From contig CAUWAG010000012.1 of NCBI GenBank assembly GCA_963556695.1, positions 2,232,001 through 2,296,000 on the forward strand: 64,000 nt of DNA. Reading direction: 5' to 3'. This DNA is from Anthostomella pinea. Its lineage: Eukaryota; Ascomycota; Sordariomycetes; Xylariales; Xylariaceae. A program made the translations under genes and the position numbers. Shown in pieces: positions 47,226 to 57,317 of this stretch; positions within the stretch are counted from its first letter, which is position 1; the number at the start of each line of letters is the position of its first letter. Below the pieces are notes generated by a model. That model saw nothing but the letters and a program-made list of their open reading frames with translations, had not been told where the DNA came from and did not search any database.

Positions 47226-47741
47226 CTACCACCCAGGATACACCCCATTGAAATCAGCCCTGAACCGCCGGCGAATACGTTTCCGATCATAAATCCGACT
47301 AATCTCGGCATTATTCTCCTCCCGGTCTCTGCTCAGCAACTGTACCTTTGCCAGGACCTCCTGATCGGACGGGTCGCGGCGCATCTCCTCGAGCCAGAAT
47401 GCGTGCTCGGCACGCTTCTCTCCGATGATGGCCTTGCGCTGCTCGATCTCCACCCAGTCATTATGCGTGAAACAAAGTGTGGCTGGAGTCGGCGGGTTGA
47501 CATGATAGGGATCGGGGTGGAAGGGCTCGTTCTGGAGCGAAGGTGAGGAGTCCAGTGGTGATGGCAGTTTCGGCAGCATGGTGACGGGGGCCCGACGGTA
47601 CTGCGCGCAGCACTGTATGAAGCCAAGCGCCTTGCTGGATGGTATGTGCTCCGGTTCGGGGCCGTGGTAGGGCTTGATGGTGAGCTTGGGGAGGGAAGCC
47701 GGTGTTGGGCGGGACTTGGTGTCAGTCTTACTCTCAGTCAT
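47226..47741 (-). CDS. Hypothetical acidic/basic coiled protein
   Basis: 171 residues from the ATG at 47741 (MTESKTDTKSRPTPASLPKL...). A Pro-rich N-terminal part (KPYHGPEPEHIPSSKALGFI, NPPTPATLCFTHNDW) is followed by a strongly helical charged segment (VEIEQRKAIIGEKRAEHAFW, LSRDREENNAEISRIYDRKR, then RIRRRFRADF). It has no signal or membrane segment. The texture suggests a small helical adaptor or nucleic-acid-associated protein, but no family is recognised. The frame is complete with a normal stop. Confidence 0.6.
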   Translation of the reverse strand: MTESKTDTKSRPTPASLPKLTIKPYHGPEPEHIPSSKALGFIQCCAQYRRAPVTMLPKLPSPLDSSPSLQNEPFHPDPYHVNPPTPATLCFTHNDWVEIEQRKAIIGEKRAEHAFWLEEMRRDPSDQEVLAKVQLLSRDREENNAEISRIYDRKRIRRRFRADFNGVYPGW

Positions 47742-49170
47742 CGTGGGCAAGCTGTCTTCTAATGTTAGCGCGAAATCCTCCTGGGACTTTGGTCGTGTGT
47801 GTTACAGTCGAGTTTGGCTAGTTGATGCTCGAGTAGTCTTGTGTTTGTCCTTCTCAGAGCTCATGTGCGCGAACCCAAGCTTCTGTTATATCGATCAGGA
47901 AATGCATTGTCTTTCATTTTGAAACAGACCTTATAATCAACTGACAATGTGTGGTATTTCTTTGGGTTATTAATAGATGAGCGAGTGGTCTGGCTCTTAC
48001 TTTTATCAAGGTCGCTGTTCTTTGTCCACATATGCCAACGTATCCTTCCATCCTGGAGGTCTCGATGAAGTCCATGCGTTGTTAGGGGCTCCGGACTAGG
48101 CAGCTCGCGTATGGAGGCCGTCTCACTGTTCGAAGTCAGCTCAGCGAGTGGCAGGCGTTATTATGTGAGTGATGAGCTGTCAATACGACGAGTCGCTCCT
48201 TGCATTTGCGTTGAGTATGAGTTGTCTGTTGGGATAGGTGGAGACAGTTTCTAGGGGGAAACACTTGGGTGTTCAGCACTCAGGACTGTCTGAATACACC
48301 AAAAGTGTAGTTTGAAATCCAATGCCATGCGCGATGATTTGACCCTGATGATCAAAGGCTCCTTTGAGCCCCTAAAGGCTTTTCAAGTGGTAAAACAGCC
48401 AAATCATTTCGCATTGAGTCCATAAGCACCGGCTCCCCCCTCCCCCCTCAAAGTATCCGCCGGATTAACGATGGCACTGACATGCGTCAGCGGGTAATGG
48501 TATGAAGTAGGAGCTACTTGTGAGAGAACGCTTGGATCTAGACTGGTCAGCATCTACCGCAGACAAAGAATCCCGTATGACAGTGTAGCATTACGGTTAA
48601 AAATCTCGCACGCACTCCTGCACAGTACCACAAAGACCAAGTACAAAGGAATAATATATATACAACTTCGTTTTAAATCTTGAAACTGCTCCATCTGTTT
48701 GATTATGCGTGGGACAAAGGGAGAAACATGACAAGTCAGCCCTAGGCTTTCCGCTTTACGGCCATAGACGTAGACACAAAGACATAAACGTTCCTTGTAA
48801 TAAACAAATGAACAAGGAAATTGTTAAGCAAGGATAAGCCACTCAGTAAGTTTATAGGTCCTCATTTACCCCATCTGTCGCCGAGAAATTGCCGATTGCA
48901 TCAGGCACAACTCACCACCATACTCAAGCAGCACCAACACTAAAACTGAAGTACAGGATACTTCCAGAGGTTGTTGGGTCTGTTTTAACAAGTCTAACCT
49001 AAAGACATCAACTGGTTAGTTACCCCTATTACCCTCCACTCGACCCCCTTGTCTCCGGACTAAAGATCACATAAGTTTCTCTGAAATTTAGTGACCTGTC
49101 ACTCTTAACCTCCCTACCCTACAGTGGAAAGACAGTTTAGCCTTGAAGTATCAGGGCCAGAACCTTCATC
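47742..49170. other. Intergenic, about 1.4 kb without features
   Basis: No supported gene. AT-rich around 48640-48680. The last 250 bp are probably the leader of the gene at 49171. Confidence 0.4.
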
Positions 49171-51144
49171 ATGGCAAATACCAACCGACAAGGACAGGAC
49201 AGCAGTCGCCTTGCGCCACCCCCTGTCCCTCGCAAGGACACCCATCCCCTCCCAGGCAGCAACCCGAGTCGTAGCCGCGACACCACCAGGGTCATCAAAG
49301 CTCCGACCCAAGCCAGTAGGTTCCAGCCTAAAGTCCAGCCAAGTTCTAACACTAGGGGTCACGACGCCACCAGTTTCCGGTCTCGGGTCAACGCCGACAA
49401 GGCACGAATAGAGCCTCAAGACCTTGAACGACTGGACCGCGCAATTGGCAGCGCCAGAGGGCGAGGCACCACCTCGTCCAGCCTTCCGACCGCATCCTCA
49501 AGCCGCGCCAGAGAAACAACCGCCCGGACTAACACATCCAGGACGGCCACGACGGCCCCTTTGCTCGAGCGGCGAGGCGCGATCCGCCGTCCTGGGCGTG
49601 GCGGTCCCGCGACTGCTCCTACGCGTGGCGGGCCTGCGAACGAGCATACGCGAGTGAGACCAGGTCTCGTGCCGCAGCCTATTGTGCCGCAGCCTCTCAG
49701 GAGCTGGCCGAGTCTTCCTAGTGATCACTCTGACTCGCTGGAGGCGATGGCCCGCTCGCGCCGCCCGCAGTACTACCCGGAGTACGAAGCACCGTCCAAA
49801 GCCGCGATGCCGCCGACGAAAGAGGAAAGCAAAGCGGGCCGGCCAGCTAACGCCCGCCCAAGGAAGAGCTCCGTGCCGTCGACGAGTGGGCAGCCTCCTG
49901 TGCCCCCTGAGGACACACCCGGAAAGAACAGCTTGCGTCGGACCGCCACGAAGTTCGAGAAGGGTCCCACGGCCTCTAGGAACACCGCCGGGGAGATCTC
50001 CGCACGCCGGACGACGAATGTGAAGCCTCCCGTGGCGCTCAAAGACCGGCCTCTTCACCCGCGATCTTCCGCCTCGGGGCCGGCTCTCACGCATACGAAT
50101 GCACCCGCTCCGACGCCAAGGCAGGTGAGAGCCCAGACCGGCTGGATGCCGTCAAGCTCATCAAGCCGTCCCGCACAGGCCGATCAACCGGCCGCCAGAC
50201 CATCCGTCCCCACGCGCACGCGCCAGGGGCGTCCGCAGCCGGAGGAAGCTCAGCGGCCCACCGTCGCCGCCCATAAGATCCCAACGCACTTCGGGCCCAT
50301 CGCGGCCGACGACCCGTTCGTCAACCGCCCGGACCCCCGAAAGCTGCGTGGAGTGACCATGCCCGTGAGTCGCCCTCCCCTAACCAACTTCGACCAGTTC
50401 CACGGTCTAAAGCCCGAGCTTCACCATGCGAAGACTACCTCCGGTGTGTCGCGGAAACCTCCTCCATCACCGGGCGCTGTCTCCAGGAGCTCACGCCGCA
50501 GCCTGAGTTCCCTCACGAATGCTGTAAAGAACATCAGCCGAGCCTTGTCATTCAAGCCCAAGCCCAAGCGGGTTGTGCCCCTGCTGACGCCCCGCGGGCC
50601 TTTGACCAATGTCGTGGTCATGTCAAGGGATCGTAAGTACTTCACGCGGGAGGTACCCTCCAGGCATAAGGTGAAGGACATTGGGAAGGCCGTTCTGGAG
50701 TACCTGAGGACGCCGTGCGAGCAGAGGTGGGACGACACAGAGGAGTACACGTTCTCGCGGCATTCTCCCCGCAGCATGAGCGTGCGCAACCGGGGCGAGA
50801 CGATGCCGGCGACGCCCGAGGAGCGCGTGCTCTACTGGAGCCTGGGTGAGGCACGGTGGCGCGTAAAGAAGCACTGCACTCTCGAGTCAGACTTTGTGCA
50901 CCACTGGGAGCAGTGGGTCGCGGAGCAGAGACCCGAAATTCAGGCCATCCTCCGCGAGGAGCCGGAGGAGAACTTATCCGTGGAAGACTTTGCCTACCCC
51001 AGCTTCTGGCGGTACCAGTACTTCGAGCGTCTGGAATGTCATCGAGTGATGGTGAAGATGCAGGAGCTTGCCGAGGACTACATTAAACGGTATCCTGACG
51101 AATTCCCGGGGTTCAAGAAGGTGAGACCCGTAATACACGAGTGA
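49171..51144 (+). CDS. Large hypothetical protein with disordered N-terminus
   Basis: An intronless frame of 657 residues from the ATG at 49171 (MANTNRQGQDSSRLAPP...). Residues 1 to about 470 are rich in Pro, Arg, Ser and Thr with many short basic motifs, and are likely disordered. From about 475 a folded domain begins (LTNVVVMSRDRKYFTREVPS, DIGKAVLEYLRTPCEQRWDD, EERVLYWSLGEARWRVKKHC, FVHHWEQWVAEQRPEIQAIL, DFAYPSFWRYQYFERLECHR, YIKRYPDEFPGFKK). This domain is helical, rich in Trp and Tyr, and looks conserved. I do not recognise it. No membrane segments or cysteine pattern. The strong GC-rich codon bias supports a real gene; the antisense frames are shadows. Confidence 0.75.
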   Translation: MANTNRQGQDSSRLAPPPVPRKDTHPLPGSNPSRSRDTTRVIKAPTQASRFQPKVQPSSNTRGHDATSFRSRVNADKARIEPQDLERLDRAIGSARGRGTTSSSLPTASSSRARETTARTNTSRTATTAPLLERRGAIRRPGRGGPATAPTRGGPANEHTRVRPGLVPQPIVPQPLRSWPSLPSDHSDSLEAMARSRRPQYYPEYEAPSKAAMPPTKEESKAGRPANARPRKSSVPSTSGQPPVPPEDTPGKNSLRRTATKFEKGPTASRNTAGEISARRTTNVKPPVALKDRPLHPRSSASGPALTHTNAPAPTPRQVRAQTGWMPSSSSSRPAQADQPAARPSVPTRTRQGRPQPEEAQRPTVAAHKIPTHFGPIAADDPFVNRPDPRKLRGVTMPVSRPPLTNFDQFHGLKPELHHAKTTSGVSRKPPPSPGAVSRSSRRSLSSLTNAVKNISRALSFKPKPKRVVPLLTPRGPLTNVVVMSRDRKYFTREVPSRHKVKDIGKAVLEYLRTPCEQRWDDTEEYTFSRHSPRSMSVRNRGETMPATPEERVLYWSLGEARWRVKKHCTLESDFVHHWEQWVAEQRPEIQAILREEPEENLSVEDFAYPSFWRYQYFERLECHRVMVKMQELAEDYIKRYPDEFPGFKKVRPVIHE

Positions 51145-51773
51145 GGTGTCGTCACTAGGGGGGCCTGTGAGTAGTAGCGGCGGGATCCGAACCCGAGAGC
51201 TCTCGATCGAGTGACGAGATTCCTTTCTCTTTTGGTCATGGGTTCACGGTCAGTATACTTTTCCCTTCATGGTTTCATAATGGTCAAGGGTACACATCCG
51301 GAGCGCGAGCGCGAGGCCGGAACTCGACCCCGGCGGTTTGCTGGACTCCAAACCGCAGAGGTAAAGCTCTAGACGGCTGATGCTCAAGTGAGCATTGCCG
51401 CTATTTCCTTGTTCGCTTGCTTTGTTTTAATTAGCCAACGTAATCTTAATAAAGCACAAAAAAGACAATAAAGGTAGTAATGACACACAGACTTCTTCCA
51501 AACCATGTGAATTGCCGCGTCGCATTTATGAGAATCTCGAGTTGACAGAAGGCGCCAGCATCGGCAGCGAGCTTGTCAAGGTCACACAAGGGATCCATGG
51601 AATAACCGTTCTGGAATAAGCATAGAAGAATGGCTTGTTCGATCAAACCTGCTTATTCTAGGGTGCTTATTTCATTAGTTTGAATGTGGTATTGGCATCC
51701 AAGGACTGACAGAGGCATACCGTACGGAGACTTGTAAGGGCTGAGTGTAGCCGCACGTCGCCTATGCGCTGGC
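51145..51773. other. Intergenic with tRNA-like and GCTTAT words
   Basis: At about 51300-51380 a stem-loop and a degenerate B-box-like GGTCGAGTTCC (minus strand) recall a decayed tRNA, but no cloverleaf can be closed. At 51600-51680 GCTTATTCCAG, also seen near 36765, recurs with further GCTTAT words. No protein gene seen. Confidence 0.3.
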
Positions 51774-52742
51774 TCAAACCTCCGGCCCAGCTAGAGGTAA
51801 TTCAACATCAACAAGCCAAGGTGGATGAAAGGGCATCTCATCACTCATACCTTCAATAGCGGCATTGACAAAAAGCGTATGCCGTCGAAACCCCAGGGGA
51901 TTGTCATCACCAGCGCAATGACTAGTAGCACAGCACCCCCTATCCACATACTCCGCCCTCCTCAGCGTCTTCTCCTCCATCGACGCAGTCGTATCGAACT
52001 TCGCCGCCGTCAAGTTCACCAGTTTCTCAACCACGACAGACCGCTCATTATCGATATCCGCAAAATGCGATGGCTTGCCGCTGATCGCGTCCCGCCACGC
52101 CACGAGCTTCGCGCCCCAGCCCTCGTGTATGTATCCGAAGCAGTGGACGCGCGGCCGCGCCCGGGCGACGGCGGCGAAGAGGTCCGGGCACCCGGCCCGT
52201 CGTGATTCGGTGCTGTAGTCCATTATGCCATGGGGCGGGCCGTGCGTTATGACCACGTCGGTGCCGTCCGCGATGGCGAAGTCGTGCCCGGTGGCCGGAG
52301 GGTATTGGAAAACGTTGCCGTTTTTGGAGGGGGTGTACGGGCTGGCGTAGACGGTCATGCGAGCGCCGTTGGCCAGGATGAAGTGGTGGGTTCCCTCGTC
52401 GAGGAATGTGATCCCAGTCGCTTCGTCGAAGAGGCGTCTTGCCTCTCCGTAGCCGCCGTATTCCTTTTTGATGAGATCGGGCTCGATTGCCGGAACGGCC
52501 TCTTCTACTCGTTGTTTGAAGGCGGGCAGGTTCAGTGTGAAGTCGTGGTTCCCCGCGATCACCAGCTTGAGCGGCGCATCGAGCCCCTCGAGGAACTGCA
52601 GAGTCTTGCGGTATTCGGTTAGCTTGGACTCGTCTGTGAGGTCACCGCAGTGGATGACGACGTCGGCTTTGTGGGCGGGTTTGACGTCGAACGCCTCCCC
52701 ATGGGTGTCTGAGATGATCAGGAGTCGGGTTTTGACGCTCAT
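51774..52742 (-). CDS. Calcineurin-like metallophosphoesterase (MPPED type)
   Basis: 322 residues from the ATG at 52742. A binuclear-metal phosphoesterase of the 239AB/MPPED type. The blocks appear in order: ISDTHGE (D-x-H), IHCGDLTDESK (G-D), VIAGNHDFTL (G-N-H-D) and VVITHGPPHGIMD (H). The last block, normally G-H-x-H, reads FGYIHEGWG here: the first metal-binding His is Tyr. The C-terminal 90 residues (DNPLGFRRHTLFVNAAIEG, HPPWLVDVELP) are typical of the fungal members. There is no signal peptide, so it is probably cytosolic. The substrate is unknown. The frame is complete, so the His-to-Tyr change is not part of a wider collapse; whether activity survives is open. Confidence 0.9.
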   Translation of the reverse strand: MSVKTRLLIISDTHGEAFDVKPAHKADVVIHCGDLTDESKLTEYRKTLQFLEGLDAPLKLVIAGNHDFTLNLPAFKQRVEEAVPAIEPDLIKKEYGGYGEARRLFDEATGITFLDEGTHHFILANGARMTVYASPYTPSKNGNVFQYPPATGHDFAIADGTDVVITHGPPHGIMDYSTESRRAGCPDLFAAVARARPRVHCFGYIHEGWGAKLVAWRDAISGKPSHFADIDNERSVVVEKLVNLTAAKFDTTASMEEKTLRRAEYVDRGCCATSHCAGDDNPLGFRRHTLFVNAAIEGMSDEMPFHPPWLVDVELPLAGPEV

Positions 52743-53054
52743 GGTGTCAGTATTTCTGGGAGCGTAGAGCCGATGCGAAGTACTCAGTAATCAGAAAGGC
52801 TAGAGTTTGGGGAGATGGACGTACAGTCATCGACGGCTAGGTAAACCAAGGCTGGTTGGTGTTGTGAGGAGGAGTGATGTTAGCATTCGGTCGCTGGAAG
52901 ACTGTCGCATTATTGAAAGCACTGCAGGTGAGCAATCTTCGAAGCCACAAAAGATTACGAGTTATGATAGGCGAATCAAGGTTCACGCTATTCCCCATTC
53001 TTCAGGCAACGTACTGGAGAACAGCTCGAGCAGCAGCAGCAGCCCTCTATTCGC
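52743..53054. other. Intergenic
   Basis: Upstream of the leftward metallophosphoesterase gene and downstream of the broken SDR. No feature recognised. Confidence 0.4.
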
Positions 53055-54203
53055 TCAGTCCTTCTTGCCGTCTTTAGGTTTCAAGTATCTTTGCATCTGG
53101 CCCACCAGTGCCCTCTGATACACCATCTCTGGCAGCAGCGCCCCAACCCCGAGCAGCAGATCATGGTGCATCGACGGTACCATCTCTAGCCACCCCCAAC
53201 CCACCGCCGCATCCACCCTCTCCAGCGTCATCCGCGCATATGCGTCCGCAGTCGGTGTGCCGCGCGGCTGCTTCCGGTTGTTGTACTGAGAGTGCACCGT
53301 GCCTGGCACGACGAGCAGGCAGTCGACCGACGCCCCCACGGCGCGCACTATGACATCCCGAATTAGCAACGGTGCTCTTCATAAAGGTTGGCGCGTAGTT
53401 GAGAGGCGAGACCCCTATATATGACGGGCAAGACGTAGTGAACGGTTTCGGAAAGAGAAGAAAATAGTACTTACACTCGCGAGTCAGCGCGTAGCTGAAG
53501 GACGTCGCGAACCCCTTGGCTGCCGAGTACGCGACACTCCAGGGCATGCCGTCGCGGGCGGCGGAGGTCAGGTTGAGGATCAAAGATCGCGGGGCCCGAC
53601 GCAACGCGGGCAGCATGGCGCGCGTCACATGCGCCATGAAGCGCGCGTTCAAGGCGACCGACATGTCGACGTCGCGCGCGCTGTAGGTGTCATGTCGACG
53701 TCGCGCGCGCTGTAGGTGTCGAACTCGCGATGGTGATTGTCGCCTGAGATCGCGCCGCCACCAACATTATTAACGAGGACGGAGAGGGGCAGGTCCGCGA
53801 ACGCGTTCAGGGCGGCATGGAGCGCGTCGGGCGTGAAGTCGAAGGCGTCGCACACGAGGTGGCGCACAGAGGGGTCGGGGCGGATGGCTTTCAGCCTGGC
53901 CGTTGCCTCGTCCAGCTTGTGCTGGCTGCGCGAGTGGATGATGACGCCGTAGCCGCGGCGCACGAGCTCCTGCGCGAAGCCGAAGCCGATCCCGGCCGCG
54001 GAGCCCGTGACCAGGGCGAAGCTGCGCCCGTGGTGGTATTTCTCCAGCGCGTGTTTGGAGTTGAAGTTCAGCAAGTGAAACCTGATGAAGCGCAAGACTC
54101 CCCATGCGGCTCGAACGAGTGCGACGATCCCGATAGCCAGGGGGATGGTGCTATATATTGGGAGCTCCAGCTTTGACGGGAGATGTAGATGTGGTATACC
54201 CAT
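53055..54203 (-). pseudogene. Membrane SDR (KAR/17-beta-HSD12-like), broken by 29-bp duplication
   Basis: Exons 54203-53475 and 53347-53055; the 127-bp intron runs from GTAAGT to CATAG. Counting only one copy of a 29-bp tandem duplication (53662-53690, 53691-53719), the frame is 993 bp, or 330 residues. With both copies it shifts after SARDVDM and stops early. The N-terminus has a membrane anchor (YSTIPLAIGIVALVRAAWGV). Cofactor motif TGSAAGIG, NNVGG, and catalytic Ser with YSAAK follow, then the C-terminal DCLLVVPGTVHSQYN and GALLPEMVYQRAL. This layout matches ER-bound 3-ketoacyl-reductase / 17-beta-hydroxysteroid dehydrogenase type 12 relatives. The final KPKDGKKD resembles a lysine-rich ER-retention tail. 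The duplication could be real or an assembly error. Confidence 0.82.
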
Positions 54204-54665
54204 TACTGGAAGAGATAGTCATAGCGAGGATGAAGATGTAGTCCGACCTGATGACACTATGTCACTTCCTGTCTGTGTCCTCTAATTCAGAGTCAGTACT
54301 TATCCGCCAACATGGCCTCTTAAGATGTACAGAGGTAGAATCACCGATGACCATCCAATCAATCACGTGTTGCAAGGCTCGAGTACTGGACATCGTGACA
54401 GCCTCTTCATCTTCCTTTTTAACCGAGACCGAATCGCTCGAGCCAACGCTTATTCTGGTGCCTGGTTTGGTGGAGCCAACAGTGACGTCCAGATCGTCGT
54501 GGAGAACGACGCTAGCCGGGTTTAAATTCGTATCAAAGCTTCATACCCCTGACGAAGTGAAGAAAAGAGACGTATGAGTCAAGTAGTCGGAGCATACGGC
54601 CGACCCGGAGCCCAGAAGACAAAATCGTCTCATACTCAGCTCCAAGGTCCGAAAAATACGATACT
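54204..54665. other. Intergenic / SDR promoter
   Basis: No gene seen. The upstream region of the leftward SDR, then plain sequence up to the repeat at 54666. Confidence 0.4.
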
Positions 54666-54849
54666 TGTGACGGCCTGCACAGACCTTCCCCACATGACAA
54701 GCCGATACTTCCCAACAAGGGAAGGATCTGACCAGAGGATCCCCTTAAAGGGGCAACCTCCCGCTGTACCTATCTCTCTCTCTCGTCAATAGAGTAATAG
54801 CTGCTTGCTGCCGGCCATGTCCCAGCTCCTCAGTACGCTCGCCGTGACA
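54666..54849 (+). repeat. Short LTR-like element, family 1, copy E
   Basis: A 184-bp copy, TGTGACGGC...GCCGTGACA, lacking about 30 bp after the CT tract (the TCTTCC...GATATTC segment). Unlike the other four, its flanks do not match as a 5-bp duplication (ATACT before, ACATG after). An old insertion with lost flanks, or recombination between copies, would explain this. No interrupted gene is seen. Confidence 0.8.
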
Positions 54850-57047
54850 ACATGAGTATATGTACCACCATTGAATGTAAAGCTGCCACGCTTGATATTC
54901 GACATCCTTTTGGGAGGAACAGCCGTGGCATGGTGGTTATGGTGAGCGTTCCGTCACACCAGGACGCACATGTATGATTAGATAAGAGATTAGTTACCGG
55001 GTTGCGAGGTCACTTAGCTAGACCTTCAGGTCCAGCTAGACCTCCCAATCCAACCATCATGACCTTGACCCAATACTCGAGTATTATGATTGATCGTTCA
55101 AGCCTGTTCCAACATATATAGTAAATATTTTTAATATTATGAAGTAAATCTATAATTACTGTCACGATGCCTGCGGCGTTGTGTGGGAATCTGGTGTTGC
55201 ATTCCGAAAATAACAAGGTGAGGATGGAAAGGGAAGCCAAGCCAGCAAGGTGGTGTGCGCAGCACACACCTTAAGTGGTGGTCCCGTTCCTTCTTATCTA
55301 ATCTACACGTGACCTGATGACTCAGCATCCATCCATCCAGGTGGTTACGGCTGTACACCGTCACAATTACTATAGTATTATTATATAGTAATAAACTTCG
55401 TTACGATACGATACGATACTAAGTAACATTACTATTAGTATTTTTCCGGACCCTGCTCAGCTCGAGGGGCTCGGTAGACCACGAGGGAGCAATTTCCGGG
55501 ATATCCAGATACTTCAAAGACAAACTTTGGAGGCCGCTTGAGCACCGCTGGCAGGGCGGACGGTTGGTGGTCTGTGGTGAGTCTGGTGACCGTTCAACCT
55601 TGCTTGCTTTCGGAGAATATTCCTCACCAACGCGGATAGCCGAACTTACCGAAATGAGAGAGAGCTTAGCGGCTGACCGCAAATCCCTCCCATTGACGCG
55701 ATACCTAGGACAGTACCGAGTGCCCAGATCATTAACCGACGATGATGCACCGCTGTGGTTCTAAAAATGTCGGCCGGAAGTGGCAGGCGGGCGCTGGAAG
55801 TCTGTGTGATAGTAGCACGGCGTTCAAACTGTCAAACATATCATCAATGGATGATGTTGGCTGGGATGTCGGACCTGTCATATGCAAGGCTGAGCCTTCC
55901 CCGCGTCACGTAGCACGGTTATGCGCTGTGTTTCACGTCTTGGAAGTTGGGGGCGAAGGCTCATCAAGCCTGGCGTGTGTAGGCGATGCTCCGCCACAGC
56001 GGCTTCGTATCACCTATTCTGCTCGCAGGGGAGCTCATCTGACATGTGCTGTTGATTGTGTGTGTTCCTGCGCAACGCAGCATGCAGCCCTGTCGCGGGA
56101 GTAAGTTGCCTGGTAGCACAATCAAGGGAGACAGACGGTCAGCTGAAGGGTAGCACCCGGATCCGGATGGCTGTGCGATATATCGAGAGGATGGCGACTC
56201 GATGACGGGGGGACAATCTCTTGGAACAAGTATGAGGCTTGGGAGTGCCGGGTCCGAAGCTAATGTTGTTGGGGCCGGTGTCGTGGGGATAGCCGTCTGA
56301 CAGTTAGTCGTTGGAGTGTTTCTCTTGCAGGTCCAGACAAAGCAGGCAAAGCTTGGTGACTTCATCCCATACTGTGTGTGGTAGTTGTAACGATACCTGG
56401 GTGTATGGCACCGCAGTCTTGCGTCAGCGAACGTTGTTGTCTATTCTCGAGAAAGTTGGTCGTCGAAGGGGCCTTAGTGATGCAGTGGTCCCTCATACCA
56501 GCTTGGTGGTTGTTGCGTCGTGATGTTTCAGGCGCATCCAGAAGCTGAACAGGCCAGGGCTTCGGCGTCTAACACATGCAGGAACTAGATGGACCGCAGG
56601 GCCTAGCAGAACCATACTATGCGTATAGTTGCCAAGTCCTGCATGATCTGGCAATTGCATCAAGGCGTTGGAGATGGGGGACGTGGGCAACTTTGCTGTT
56701 GGTCAATCTTCCACGAGCCAGCCAAACTCATGCCGTAACGCCTGCGTTCCTATGACCGTCAAACCCAACCCCACCATGAATCCGTGCAACGATCACAAAA
56801 CTGGCGTTGTTGGGGTGACAGAGAGTTGGCGATGGTACTTGCTCCAACTAACCTCTCGTTAGTACATCACCGAGGCAAACGTCAAGCCTGCACTGCTCGG
56901 GGCTGTACCACAGTCCATTCTGAGATATACCGGTCGGTGCGGAGGGTAGGTGATGGGGTTGATCGGTCTTTGCTTTGCCTTCCCTGACGTCAACCTCACA
57001 AGGCATGACCATGACCGGCTAAAAACAGCGCAGCAATGGGCTTGTCG
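54850..57047. other. Gene-poor stretch, AT-rich core
   Basis: No supported gene. From about 55080 to 55440 the sequence is AT-rich (TATAATATTAT-like words, ATACGATACGATACG). It resembles old, mutated repeat DNA but has no recognisable element ends. Short frames at 55742-56104 and 55964-56365 lack motifs. Confidence 0.35.
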
Positions 57048-57317
57048 TCAGACACCTGGAGGCGCCTCCAGGACCTGCTGGTGTTTCAGCCAGTCCTTGG
57101 GTACTTTGTGAACTCTCTGAATGTGTGCGTTGTAGCACCGTAATTCCTGGCGCTCGACACACGGCACGACCTGCCAATGCCAATCGTCCAGAAGAGCGAA
57201 ATGGCCACAATTTACCCCGTCGTTGTGGTATCTCGAAGCCGGGTAGATCCTTTGTTGGGCATAAGACAGAACTACTGCAAATGGCCTTGTTTCGTGAACG
57301 CTCGCTTGAGGCGGCAA
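57048..57317 (-). CDS. Possible conserved fragment, weak
   Basis: A minus-strand frame with dense conserved-looking residues (PFAVVLSYAQQRIYPASRYH, NDGVNCGHFALLDDWHWQVV, PCVERQELRCYNAHIQRVHK). Trp, His and Cys content is unlike random frames in the neighbourhood. It has no obvious start or gene context and may be the remnant of a gene or an exon. Function not recognised. Confidence 0.25.
   Translation of the reverse strand: MPPQASVHETRPFAVVLSYAQQRIYPASRYHNDGVNCGHFALLDDWHWQVVPCVERQELRCYNAHIQRVHKVPKDWLKHQQVLEAPPGV

Noticed and set aside
51295..51385. tRNA gene on the minus strand
   Set aside because: There is a T-arm-like GGTCGAGTTCC and an anticodon-like hairpin, but the B box is off consensus, the anticodon loop would be 8 nt and no acceptor stem closes.
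34994..54203. Steroid or lipid catabolic cluster built from the flavoprotein and the SDRs
   Set aside because: The relevant genes are 18 kb apart with unrelated genes and repeats between, two are broken, and no regulator or transporter accompanies them.
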